Origin: Candidatus Parabacteroides intestinigallinarum
GTDB taxonomy: Bacteria > Bacteroidota > Bacteroidia > Bacteroidales > Tannerellaceae
Assembly (NCBI GenBank): GCA_019114945.1
Contig: DXEN01000055.1
Coordinates: 1-59,843, forward strand
DNA length: 59,843 nucleotides
Direction: 5' to 3'
The notes under the pieces were generated by a model that searched no databases, was not told the DNA's origin, and saw only the letters and a program-made list of their open reading frames with translations. Below, piece after piece: positions 52,285 through 59,843 of this stretch (within the stretch, counting starts at the first letter, position 1; every line of letters begins with the position of its first letter). A program made the translations under genes and the position numbers.

Positions 52285-53406
52285 TTAGTTCGATTGGATG
52301 AATTGAAGCAGTTTCTTTGTCAGGTTTCCCCACGAGAGCCGTTTCTTGGTTTCCGCGATCCGCTCAGGAATGCTCTGCCATTTCTCTGGAAGGAAAAGAG
52401 CTCGGATACCTTCCGCCATAGCGGATGCGGAGATGCCGGACGCGACGACACCCGTTACCGCCCTCCCGACGCTATTGGGAAAATCGCCTACCGGCGTAGC
52501 GACCATCGGCAGGTCGTAATGATAGGCTACCGATACGACACCGCTTTGGGTGGCGGAACGATAGGGAAGTATCAAAGCGTCGGCGGCGGAGAAATAAACG
52601 GGTATTTCCTCGTCGCTGATATAGGCGTTATGGACCTGTATCCGGTTGCGAGCGGGCGACGTGTCGATCAGCGCCTGGTATTTCTCAAAGCTACCATAGC
52701 ATTCACCGGCGATGATCAATTGGTAATCGTCCTCTAACTCGCCCATCGCCTCGATAAGCAAATCCAATCCTTTGTAATCCCGGATAAGCCCGAAAAACAG
52801 AAGGTTCTTGTGAGAGGAGTCGAGGTGTAACCGTGCGCAAGCCTCGGCGCGGTCCATCTTTTCCCCAAAATGATCGTACAACGGATGCGGGTTCTGGATG
52901 TATCGTGCGCTGGGACAAAGTCGGAGCAAATCATCCCTCACGATATCGCTCATTACGATAAAACCGTGGCATTGCCGAAAAAGCAACGTAGCCAAGGGCT
53001 TGTCGAAGAAATGCGGCTCGTGGGGAATCGCATTATGAATCAATGCGATTACCTTGCAGTGCTTGCGCATGCGGTTCGCCACGTGGGCGTACCCCGGCAC
53101 GAAAAAAGACATCCAATAACTGATAATCAGCACGTCCGGGGCGTATGTCCGGATCGCTTTCGTCGTGGTGATGTAGGAGAGCGGGTTGACGCTATCCAGC
53201 ACCCGCTCGCTCGCTATCGCCTCCACCGATTCTCCCTCCTCTACATATTGTGTTTTCCCGGGAAATAGGATGTCCGGATACAGACGTTTGAAGTTGAAGG
53301 CTTTCACCTCGTACCCTTCTTCCACCAGTTCTTGGTAGAGCCTTCCGCTGAACTGGGCGATACCGCCCCGGTACGGATAGATAGGAGAAAGAATCGCGAA
53401 CCGCAT
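52285..53406 (-). CDS. Glycosyltransferase, GT4 family
   Basis: 373 residues from the ATG at 53406 (MRFAILSPIYPYRGGIAQFS), chosen over an in-frame ATG 12 bases earlier that sits in an A/T repeat. GT-B fold: N-terminal acceptor domain with GGIAQF, C-terminal nucleotide-sugar domain (KNLLFFGLIRDYKGLDLLIE, AADALILPYRSATQSGVVSV, with E/S-rich loop) and C-terminal helix. It transfers a sugar in envelope polysaccharide or glycolipid synthesis; donor and acceptor unknown. Ends 14 bases before the start of the barrel gene, so they are likely co-transcribed. Confidence 0.85.
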   Translation of the reverse strand: MRFAILSPIYPYRGGIAQFSGRLYQELVEEGYEVKAFNFKRLYPDILFPGKTQYVEEGESVEAIASERVLDSVNPLSYITTTKAIRTYAPDVLIISYWMSFFVPGYAHVANRMRKHCKVIALIHNAIPHEPHFFDKPLATLLFRQCHGFIVMSDIVRDDLLRLCPSARYIQNPHPLYDHFGEKMDRAEACARLHLDSSHKNLLFFGLIRDYKGLDLLIEAMGELEDDYQLIIAGECYGSFEKYQALIDTSPARNRIQVHNAYISDEEIPVYFSAADALILPYRSATQSGVVSVAYHYDLPMVATPVGDFPNSVGRAVTGVVASGISASAMAEGIRALFLPEKWQSIPERIAETKKRLSWGNLTKKLLQFIQSN

Positions 53407-53459
53407 GATAATTGACAATTAACAATTAACGATTGATAATTAGAATGGACAATGGACAA

Positions 53460-53507
53460 TTGATAATTGACAATTAAACATACTAATCCGTAATTGTCAA
53501 TTATCAA
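53460..53507 (-). repeat. Large inverted repeat in A/T-rich intergenic region
   Basis: TTGATAATTGACAATTA (53460-53476) and TAATTGTCAATTATCAA (53491-53507) pair perfectly over 17 bases around a 14-base loop. Flanking sequence is a tract of related ATTGACAATTAACAATT-like repeats (53405-53525). The tract lies between the ahcY stop and the GT start, both on the minus strand. It may end ahcY transcription, but no long T run follows. Confidence 0.65.
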
Positions 53508-53526
53508 TCGTCAATTCTCAATTCAT

Positions 53527-54948
53527 TTAGTATCTATAATGTTCCGCTTTATAAGGACCTTCTACCGGCACGCCGATATAATCGGCTTGTTTCTGGGTCA
53601 ACTTGGAGAGCTTCACGCCAATGCGTTCCAGATGCAGGCGGGCCACCTCCTCGTCCAAGCGTTTCGGCAGGCGATACACACCGACCTCGTAATCCATTTC
53701 CCATAAATCCATCTGGGCAAGCACTTGGTTCGTGAACGAGTTGCTCATCACGAACGAAGGGTGTCCCGTGGCGCAACCCAAGTTCACCAAACGTCCCTCG
53801 GCCAGCAAGAAGATAGAATGACCATCCTCCGGGAAGGTATATTTATCCACTTGCGGTTTGATATTCGTATGCTGGATACCGGGATAGTTAACCAACTTAT
53901 CCACCTGTATTTCGTTGTCGAAATGTCCGATGTTGCACACGATCGATTGGTCTTTCATCCGTGCCATGTGGTCGATCGTGATGATATCGCAATTACCCGT
54001 AGTCGTGACGAAGATATTACCCTCTTTCACGGCCTCTTCCATCGTAGTGACCTCGAATCCTTCCATCGCGGCCTGCAAGGCGCAAATCGGGTCGATCTCC
54101 GTTACCAGCACGCGCGCGCCATACGAACGCATCGAGCGGGAACAACCCTTGCCCACATCACCATAGCCGGCTACGACGACCACCTTACCGGCGATCATCA
54201 CGTCCGTGGCGCGTTTGATGCCATCCGCCAACGACTCGCGGCACCCGTAAAGGTTATCGAATTTTGATTTCGTCACCGAGTCGTTCACGTTGATCGCGGG
54301 AACCAGCAACTCGCCCCGTTCCATCATCTGATACAAGCGGTGTACACCCGTAGTGGTCTCTTCCGACACACCCCGCATCTCCTCTACTGTGCGATGCCAA
54401 CGTGTATTATCCTCCGCCAAAATCCGACGCAAGGTATCGAGAATAACCTGCTCCTCGTGGTTCTCGCCCGCACGGTCGATAGTCGAGGGATCTTCCTCCG
54501 CCCGGTAACCTTTATGTACCAGCAACGAGGCGTCGCCACCATCATCCACGATCAGATGCGGCCCCTTGCCGCCGGGGAAGCGAAGCGCCATCTCCGTGCA
54601 CCACCAATATTCCTCCAGGCTCTCGCCCTTCCAAGCGAATACCGGCACGCCGTCCGCCGCGATAGCCGCCGCCGCGTGGTCCTGCGTAGAAAAGATGTTA
54701 CAACTCGCCCAGCGTACGTCCGCGCCCAAGGCCACCAAGGTCTCGATCAATACCGCGGTCTGGATGGTCATGTGCAACGAGCCGGTGATACGTGCGCCTT
54801 TCAGGGGTTTCCGGTCGGCATATTTCTGGCGGAGTGCCATCAGTCCGGGCATCTCGTGCTCAGCTATCTCGATTTCCTTGCGGCCAAAGTCCGCCAAACT
54901 CATATCCGCCACTTTATAAGGCAGATTCGTAGGGAATAATTCAGACAT
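53527..54948 (-). CDS. ahcY: Adenosylhomocysteinase
   Basis: Cleaves S-adenosylhomocysteine to homocysteine and adenosine, relieving product inhibition of methyltransferases. The 473 residues include [36 protein letters not shown], the NAD-binding [13 protein letters not shown] and [13 protein letters not shown], and the C-terminal YKAEHYRY. Length is typical of the bacterial longer form. The upstream region (54949-55272) has no recognisable SAH riboswitch but contains a repeat array. Confidence 0.96.
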   Translation of the reverse strand: MSELFPTNLPYKVADMSLADFGRKEIEIAEHEMPGLMALRQKYADRKPLKGARITGSLHMTIQTAVLIETLVALGADVRWASCNIFSTQDHAAAAIAADGVPVFAWKGESLEEYWWCTEMALRFPGGKGPHLIVDDGGDASLLVHKGYRAEEDPSTIDRAGENHEEQVILDTLRRILAEDNTRWHRTVEEMRGVSEETTTGVHRLYQMMERGELLVPAINVNDSVTKSKFDNLYGCRESLADGIKRATDVMIAGKVVVVAGYGDVGKGCSRSMRSYGARVLVTEIDPICALQAAMEGFEVTTMEEAVKEGNIFVTTTGNCDIITIDHMARMKDQSIVCNIGHFDNEIQVDKLVNYPGIQHTNIKPQVDKYTFPEDGHSIFLLAEGRLVNLGCATGHPSFVMSNSFTNQVLAQMDLWEMDYEVGVYRLPKRLDEEVARLHLERIGVKLSKLTQKQADYIGVPVEGPYKAEHYRY

Positions 54949-55045
54949 AAATTGTTTTCTTCTTATAGATGGATTGATGGCGCGAAGATACGAATTTATG
55001 AATTACGAGCTACGAATTATGAGCTACGAGTACAAGTTTAAATTT

Positions 55046-55123
55046 ATGTACCTATGTTCTCCGGCCAACGCACGTATGTTAAATCGTCCACGCACGTATG
55101 TGTCTTTGCCAACGCACCTATGT
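55046..55123 (+). repeat. Four-unit 22-bp-period repeat array, copy 3
   Basis: Units at 55046 (degenerate ATGTACCTATGT), 55068 and 55090 (ACGCACGTATGT) and 55112 (ACGCACCTATGT), all 22 bases apart; linkers tctccggcca, taaatcgtcc, gtctttgcca. Linker 1 equals that of copy 2. It sits in the divergent region between ahcY (minus) and the polysaccharide export gene (plus). Confidence 0.88.
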
Positions 55124-55236
55124 TCTCGAAATATATCGGCCCGGTGGAACGAACCCGAAAATAACACGTCGTGCAGCAATATCGGGGAATTCGCGTCGTT
55201 ATAAGTAATAAGCGAGGCGCGATGCCATAAAAATTG

Positions 55237-55244
55237 TATCTTCG
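55237..55244 (+). promoter_or_regulatory. -7 promoter box of the polysaccharide locus
   Basis: TATCTTCG (TAnnTTNG type) lies 28 bases ahead of the export lipoprotein start; the -33 is not clear. No UpxY-like antiterminator gene precedes the locus, and no phase-invertible promoter repeats were found here. Confidence 0.5.
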
Positions 55245-55272
55245 CGGTTTTATTGGAGGAAAACAAACGATT

Positions 55273-56076
55273 ATGAGAATTCAAGTAGTATCGATTGTAT
55301 TGTCGTTAGTGTTGGCGTTGGGCGCTTGCTCGGTGCCGAAAGACGTGGTTTATTTCCAAGGGATCGATTCCTTGTCGCCCGAGCGGGTGGAGGAGATGAG
55401 CCAGCCCTATGTGTCGAGAATCTGTCCGGACGATCTGCTCACGATCACGGTCACGGCTTGGGATCCTACGGTGGTGACGCCTTTCAACCCGCCGGTATAT
55501 GCCTATGCCCAGCAAGGCGAGGTATCCGCGGTCTCATCCGCGCAATTGCGTACGTACTTGGTGGATGCCGAGGGATATATCAACTTCCCGGTGTTGGGAA
55601 GAATCCACGTGGCGGGGCAGACCAAGCAAGAACTGAGCACGAAAATGCAACAAATGATCGAACCCTATGTGAAAGACGCATTGGTGAATATCCAGATCGT
55701 GAATTATAAGGTGACGGTGATGGGCGAGGTGGCCCGCCCCGGCGCGATATCCGTGAAGAACGACCGTATCTCGATCCTCGACGCGATCGGGCAGGTGGGC
55801 GATTTGACCATCAATGCGAACCGGACGAACATCCTCGTCATACGCGACAACAACGGAGCCAAAGAGTTCGGGCGGCTCGACATCACGGAGCCGGATATCT
55901 TTACCTCTCCTTATTATTACCTGCAACAAAACGACGTGGTCTATGTCGAGCCGAATAACGCGAAGAAGCGTAACGCCCGTTATAGCCAGGCACAACAATA
56001 TAGCATCACCGTGTTCTCCTCCATCCTGAGCGCGATCTCGGTGGTAACTACCGTAATATTGGCAATCACTAAATGA
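55273..56076 (+). CDS. Polysaccharide export lipoprotein (Wza-like)
   Basis: 267 residues from ATG 55273; an upstream in-frame ATG at 55234 lacks a signal peptide. Lipoprotein signal MRIQVVSIVLSLVLALGACS with lipobox LGAC. The Poly_export domain follows (SRICPDDLLTITVTAWDPTV, YLVDAEGYINFPVLGRIHVA) then a SLBB domain (KVTVMGEVARPGAISVKND). A short hydrophobic C terminus (LSAISVVTTVILAIT) is present. It should form the outer-membrane polysaccharide channel. The Wzz gene follows after 7 bases. Confidence 0.9.
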   Translation: MRIQVVSIVLSLVLALGACSVPKDVVYFQGIDSLSPERVEEMSQPYVSRICPDDLLTITVTAWDPTVVTPFNPPVYAYAQQGEVSAVSSAQLRTYLVDAEGYINFPVLGRIHVAGQTKQELSTKMQQMIEPYVKDALVNIQIVNYKVTVMGEVARPGAISVKNDRISILDAIGQVGDLTINANRTNILVIRDNNGAKEFGRLDITEPDIFTSPYYYLQQNDVVYVEPNNAKKRNARYSQAQQYSITVFSSILSAISVVTTVILAITK

Positions 56077-56083
56077 TGAAAGC

Positions 56084-57685
56084 ATGGAAGTAAAAGACAA
56101 CGAAACGATTGGCTTAAAAAGCATCATTGTAGGTTATCTATTACACTGGAAGCTGTTCGCGGGGGTGTTCCTGTTCTCCCTCCTGCCTGCCGTCCTGTAT
56201 TTGATATTGTATCCCCGCACATACGAGATCATGGCACGCATACAAATCCAGGAAGACAAGGATCTGGGCGGTGGTAGTTTCGGACTGGGCGAGGCCGCCG
56301 GCCTGATGAAATCCTTCGGGTTGGGAGCCACGTCCGGAGGTGTCATCAATATCGAGGATGAGCTGATGACGCTCACTTCCAACAAGCTTTTGCGGGATAT
56401 GGCGCTCGAATTGGGTGTCAACGTGGATTACAGCAAACCCTTCTCCTTCTACCGGATGTACGACCAATCCCCCCTCGTTCTGACCGCCGATTCCGCCACA
56501 AACCAACAGCTGGCGGAAGATGTGGAATTCTCGGTCCGACCACGGGATGGAAAGATTCAAGTATCCGTGAAATCCGTAAACATGGAAAAACAACGTTTAG
56601 AATTTTCTTCCTTACCGGCTAAGATAGGATTGCCGGTTGGTACATTCCTTTTGGATCGTGCATCCGCCTATGCGAATACTTCATTACCTAAGTTAGATAT
56701 AACTTATCATCCCGCGGGATGGGTGGCAGAGAAATTGGCTGAAGATTTCGTGATAGAGGAAAGCTCTAAGACCTCGAACGTGATTGAGTTGAGTTGCACC
56801 GATTATGAAAAGAAAAGAGGCACAGAAATGTTAGATACCCTTATCGCTCTTTATAACCGACAAGCTAAAGACTACAAATTTGCGGAAGCCCGCAAATCAT
56901 TGACTTTTTTAGACGGACGGATTAATGGCATCATAGTGGAATTAGCAGGCATCGAGGACCAGATAGAACGCTACAAGAGCCAGCATCAGCTGATGGATAT
57001 CGAACATGATGTTCTATACTATGTCGAGCAGATGAAAGAACTCCAGACGAAGTTGATTGAACTATCTGCCCAGACAAATTTAATAGAAATGATGGATGCG
57101 TTCGTAAAAGATCCGGCGAATCGCTACAATTTGGTTCCTGTTCTGTTGAATGCCCAAGAAGGCGAGAAAGGTGGAGCTTTATCGAAGTACAACGAGGTAT
57201 TGCTGGAGCGTGCCCGTGTTATTCAAAATTCCAGTATGAATAACCCTTTGGTGGCTACCTTGACAAAGCAAGCGGACGAATTGCGCGGGAGTGTCATAGA
57301 GACGATCGGGAACGCACGAGAATCGCTTGATATCTCGTTAAATGAAGTAAAAGAGAAAGAACGACAAATCTACGAGAAAATGAACAGTTTTCCTGTAGCG
57401 GAACGTCGATATGTAGAACTAAAACGTCAACAAGAAATTTCGCAGGGAGTTTACTTGATTTTACTCCAAAAGCGGGAGGAAGTGGCGCTTACGTTAGGAC
57501 AAGCTCGCGATAAGGCGAAGGTGCTGGATGCCGCTTATGTGAAGAGTAAGCCCGTAGGACCGCGAAAACTGTACGCCGCGATCGGGATGATTGTATTGAC
57601 CTTGGTTGTACCAGTCGGCTATTTGTTCGTGAAAAAGCAAACAAAAGCGCTTCAATTGGAATATAACCGGCAAAAGCGTATGTAA
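56084..57685 (+). CDS. Wzz-like chain-length determinant protein
   Basis: 533 residues with transmembrane helices near residues 20-42 (WKLFAGVFLFSLLPAVLYLI) and 499-518 (AAIGMIVLTLVVPVGYLFVK), flanking a large periplasmic coiled-coil domain (about 60-490). The GNVR-like region FPVAERRYVELKRQQEISQG and the C-terminal lysine-rich tail follow family pattern. No BY-kinase domain is fused and none follows, so chain length control would depend on other proteins. Confidence 0.87.
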   Translation: MEVKDNETIGLKSIIVGYLLHWKLFAGVFLFSLLPAVLYLILYPRTYEIMARIQIQEDKDLGGGSFGLGEAAGLMKSFGLGATSGGVINIEDELMTLTSNKLLRDMALELGVNVDYSKPFSFYRMYDQSPLVLTADSATNQQLAEDVEFSVRPRDGKIQVSVKSVNMEKQRLEFSSLPAKIGLPVGTFLLDRASAYANTSLPKLDITYHPAGWVAEKLAEDFVIEESSKTSNVIELSCTDYEKKRGTEMLDTLIALYNRQAKDYKFAEARKSLTFLDGRINGIIVELAGIEDQIERYKSQHQLMDIEHDVLYYVEQMKELQTKLIELSAQTNLIEMMDAFVKDPANRYNLVPVLLNAQEGEKGGALSKYNEVLLERARVIQNSSMNNPLVATLTKQADELRGSVIETIGNARESLDISLNEVKEKERQIYEKMNSFPVAERRYVELKRQQEISQGVYLILLQKREEVALTLGQARDKAKVLDAAYVKSKPVGPRKLYAAIGMIVLTLVVPVGYLFVKKQTKALQLEYNRQKRM

Positions 57686-57711
57686 AAACAGATTAAAGGA
57701 GGGCTGAATAG

Positions 57712-58575
57712 ATGAGTAAAGTGGATTTCTCGCGGATATTTCCTGATAACCGTTGTTCCGGGGAAACAATTCTACGGCAAGCTCAGCTAGTGATGCTGCG
57801 TATGCTCAAGATTATCGATTATATTTGTCGCAAGCATGATATCGCTTATTGGATGTGTTCGGGAACGCTTTTAGGGGCGGTACGCCATAAAGGTTTTATA
57901 CCTTGGGACGATGATTTGGATATTTGTATGATTCGAGAGGACTATGAGCGATTTGTTAAAATCGCGGTCGAGGAGTTTCCAGAGGATATGTGGTTGCAAA
58001 CGCGCGAGACAGACCCGCATTATCATTATTTGCCTTTACCGTGTAAAGTACGTGACAGGAAAAGTTTTATTCTTTCCCCAGGCTATGAGGATGAAGATTG
58101 CGAAAAAGGTTTGTTCATCGATATTTTCCCGATGGATCGCTATCACAAACAGTCATTGCCTTTTTTGTTCGAGAAGATGGTGAAAAGCTATAATACTTTT
58201 ATCTGCAAGAGTATGGATGCGATTTATTTTAAAGATGAGTCTTTTGATAAGAAGGTACTAGCGTTTTTTCATCCTATTTTTCATGGATTGGTAGTGCAAT
58301 ATATGAAATTCGCACGTAAATTGATTGACAGGAATCGCCACTTAGGAACCGATTGTCGTTTAGGGCATGGTTTTGATACTTTGTGGAAGAGATATCTACG
58401 ATACGATGATATCTTTCCTGTAATAGAACTAGATTTTGAAGGGGCGAAATTTTATGCTCCTCATCACCCGGATGTATATTTAAGAACATTGTACGGTCCT
58501 AATTACATGACACCTCCTCCTCTTCAAAGACGTTTAGCCGCTCAACACGCTCACGAAATAAAGCCAATACTTTGA
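57712..58575 (+). CDS. LicD-family phosphotransferase
   Basis: 287 residues. The LicD signature is LKIIDYICRKHDIAYWMCSG, followed by GTLLGAVRHKGFIPWDDDLD and the catalytic-looking YFxNxxx equivalent. LicD proteins add phosphocholine or related phosphate-linked groups to surface polysaccharides; the actual group is unknown. A following minus-strand glycosyltransferase converges on it. The start ATG follows AGGAGGGCTGAATAG, a strong ribosome site. Confidence 0.88.
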   Translation: MSKVDFSRIFPDNRCSGETILRQAQLVMLRMLKIIDYICRKHDIAYWMCSGTLLGAVRHKGFIPWDDDLDICMIREDYERFVKIAVEEFPEDMWLQTRETDPHYHYLPLPCKVRDRKSFILSPGYEDEDCEKGLFIDIFPMDRYHKQSLPFLFEKMVKSYNTFICKSMDAIYFKDESFDKKVLAFFHPIFHGLVVQYMKFARKLIDRNRHLGTDCRLGHGFDTLWKRYLRYDDIFPVIELDFEGAKFYAPHHPDVYLRTLYGPNYMTPPPLQRRLAAQHAHEIKPIL

Positions 58576-58592
58576 TTTAGTAATTTCACACA

Positions 58593-59672
58593 TTACAACC
58601 GTTCATAGATTTGTGCGACTTGTTCACCTATATTGTTCCAAGTATAGGCCCGCAAGGAGTAGTGAGGGTGTTCGCCCATATAGGATAATTTTCTTTGGAT
58701 ATGTTTTGCTAAATCTATTACATTTCCTGTTTGAAAATAATCATCTGGATTTAACTCCAACAATTTGTTGGCTGATATGTCACTAGCTAATAAAGGCAAC
58801 CGATAGCTCATGGCTTCTAGCAATACCAATGGGAATCCTTCATTGTAAGAGGGTAATATAAATAACTTGGCGTGTGAATATAGCTGCCGTAAGGGTTCTC
58901 CATCCACGTATCCGGGCATAACAATATGATGCTTTTGAGCCATATCCCGTATTTGAGCCGCATAATCAGACGCATGGTCAATGCCTCCTGCCAAAACTAA
59001 TCGGTAATCATGAGGCAGTGTTTTGAGATAGCTCTCGATCAGGTAATCAAAACCTTTTTCTTGCGTGATGCGCCCTACTGCTAAGATATATTTTTGAGGA
59101 GATAATCCGAGTGCTTCGATGTAGTCGGTTCGTGTACTGGGAGACTGGATTTCGACTCCATTAGGAATGTAAACGGATTTTCGTTTAATTGATTCATCAA
59201 AACGTTCTAACTGATACTTATTGACAAATATGATAGCGTCCGAACCTCTTAATGCGATCCATTCGCTAAACTTGAGAATTTTCCGAGCTATATAATTCCA
59301 TTTCTTATGCTCATAGTTCGCGCTATGGTAAGTTAGCACCACCTTTAACCTTGCGAGTTTTAAGAGAGGAATAAACATTCCCGGCCCAATGTTATGAATG
59401 TGTACGATAGAAGGCCGTTTCCATACGCAAAAAAGTGTACTAATGAATGAATGGAAACATGACTCAAAGCCTTTCAAACGAGTTGAAGGCAAATCAATAA
59501 AACGTATACCTTTATAATTCTTTTCTGCATTCTGGGGTAAAAATGGGATTCGGCGAAACACTACGATCTCATATTGACCAACCAATTCCGGATAAAGTCG
59601 TTCGCAATGCTTTTCTACACCTCCTTGTACTCCAGGAAATCCACGCGTTCCAAACACATAAACCTTTTTCAT
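58593..59672 (-). CDS. Glycosyltransferase, GT4 family
   Basis: 359 residues. N-terminal GT-B domain (VFGTRGFPGVQGGVEKHCER, GGVEKHxERLYPEL as in many rhamnosyl/mannosyl transferases). C-terminal domain ILAVGRITQEKGFDYLIESY, HIVMPGYVDGEPLRQLYSHA and FILPSYNEGFPLVLLEAMSY with the catalytic E-x7-E. It is convergent with licD. It overlaps the partial gene upstream by four bases. Confidence 0.9.
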   Translation of the reverse strand: MKKVYVFGTRGFPGVQGGVEKHCERLYPELVGQYEIVVFRRIPFLPQNAEKNYKGIRFIDLPSTRLKGFESCFHSFISTLFCVWKRPSIVHIHNIGPGMFIPLLKLARLKVVLTYHSANYEHKKWNYIARKILKFSEWIALRGSDAIIFVNKYQLERFDESIKRKSVYIPNGVEIQSPSTRTDYIEALGLSPQKYILAVGRITQEKGFDYLIESYLKTLPHDYRLVLAGGIDHASDYAAQIRDMAQKHHIVMPGYVDGEPLRQLYSHAKLFILPSYNEGFPLVLLEAMSYRLPLLASDISANKLLELNPDDYFQTGNVIDLAKHIQRKLSYMGEHPHYSLRAYTWNNIGEQVAQIYERL

Positions 59673-59843
59673 GCTGGATTATGATTAATAATATACTGGT
59701 AATTCTTAATAAGTTTCTGAAAATGGCTTTCTTCCGAAAAATTGTCTTTTGCGAATTGTCGAGCGTTTTCTGACATTCGTAGATAATCAGTTTCAGATAT
59801 GGTAAATGCTTTCTGAATAGTTGCACATAATTGATCCACGGAT
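59669..59843 (-). CDS. C-terminal end of a glycosyltransferase (cut by the window edge)
   Basis: The minus strand reads open from the window end to a TGA at 59669-59671, giving about 57 residues ending SVDQLCATIQKAF ... NFSEESHFQKLIKNYQYIIN. The pattern (helix with NARQFAKDNFS and a closing FxxLIKxY) is the usual C terminus of a GT4 glycosyltransferase. The stop overlaps the next gene start as ATGA, so the two are translationally coupled. The rest of the gene lies outside the window. Confidence 0.75.
   Translation of the reverse strand, partial: SVDQLCATIQKAFTISETDYLRMSENARQFAKDNFSEESHFQKLIKNYQYIINHNPA

Noticed and set aside
53405-53525. Origin or partition site in the A/T-rich palindrome
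   Set aside because: No DnaA boxes or partition genes nearby; similar A/T tracts are plain intergenic sequence in this group.
54949-55045. SAH riboswitch ahead of ahcY
   Set aside because: No conserved pairing elements were seen; the stretch holds direct repeats of ATTACGAGCTACG type only.

Overview
The window looks like chromosomal DNA of a Bacteroidales gut bacterium, most likely a Parabacteroides. Three things suggest this. Promoters follow the Bacteroidetes pattern TTTG-N19/20-TAnnTTTG (59-90, 20023-20053, 28700-28730, 31967-31998). Starts are preceded by A-rich leaders more often than by strong Shine-Dalgarno sites. Several families are typical of the order: a three-gene fumarate reductase, an XRE-cupin/acyl-CoA ligase pair, a DUF4271 gene beside hemD, and OmpA/TPR lipoproteins. 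No rRNA, insertion sequence, integrase, phage gene or CRISPR array was seen. The genus is inferred from gene style, not from a database match. || Layout. 1-11.3 kb: frdCAB fumarate reductase, a periplasmic metallophosphoesterase, an outer-membrane barrel, a TrpB2-type tryptophan synthase beta chain, an abundant-looking TPR/OmpA-like lipoprotein, and typA. 11.4-17.9 kb: rpsO, an XRE-cupin regulator with an AMP-forming acyl-CoA ligase, two sodium/proton-coupled transporters (DAACS and NhaC) and a sirtuin. 18-24.6 kb: two FKBP prolyl isomerases, an Lrp regulator, a secreted subtilase, xseAB, ispD and a DUF2807 protein. 24.6-28.6 kb (minus strand): mannose-1-phosphate guanylyltransferase, a zinc-type ABC binding protein and ATPase without a permease, a tiny membrane protein and a sugar epimerase. 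28.7-32.1 kb: two nearly identical tRNA-Leu(CAA) genes flank an outer-membrane protein/P-II/AmtB ammonium operon. 32.3-33.3 kb: a frameshifted phosphodiesterase. || 33.5-45.1 kb is the accessory part and the most unusual region. Eleven tightly packed plus-strand genes encode a sigma-like protein, a membrane protein with an anti-sigma-like N terminus, a membrane-anchored HELRH metallopeptidase, an unknown protein, a Ycf46-type AAA+ ATPase, another unknown, a membrane protein, an Hsp70/actin-fold ATPase, a third unknown, a NADAR-like protein and an ADP-ribosylglycohydrolase. They read as one operon-like unit joining stress or conflict signalling, protein remodelling and ADP-ribose chemistry; no named system was recognised. 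|| 45.2-49.8 kb: a PH-domain membrane protein, dihydrolipoyl dehydrogenase, DUF4271, then hemD-rnpA-yidD-tatD. 49.8-55 kb (minus strand): an outer-membrane barrel receptor, a glycosyltransferase and ahcY. 55.2 kb to the end: the start of a surface-polysaccharide locus (Wza, Wzz, LicD, two glycosyltransferases, the last cut by the window edge). || Two kinds of short intergenic array with a 22-bp period were found. One, with core ACGCACSTATGT, occurs as a four-unit element at three places (14.2, 33.3 and 55.1 kb). The other, with core GAAACAnnnTGTTTC, occurs at 17.0 kb.
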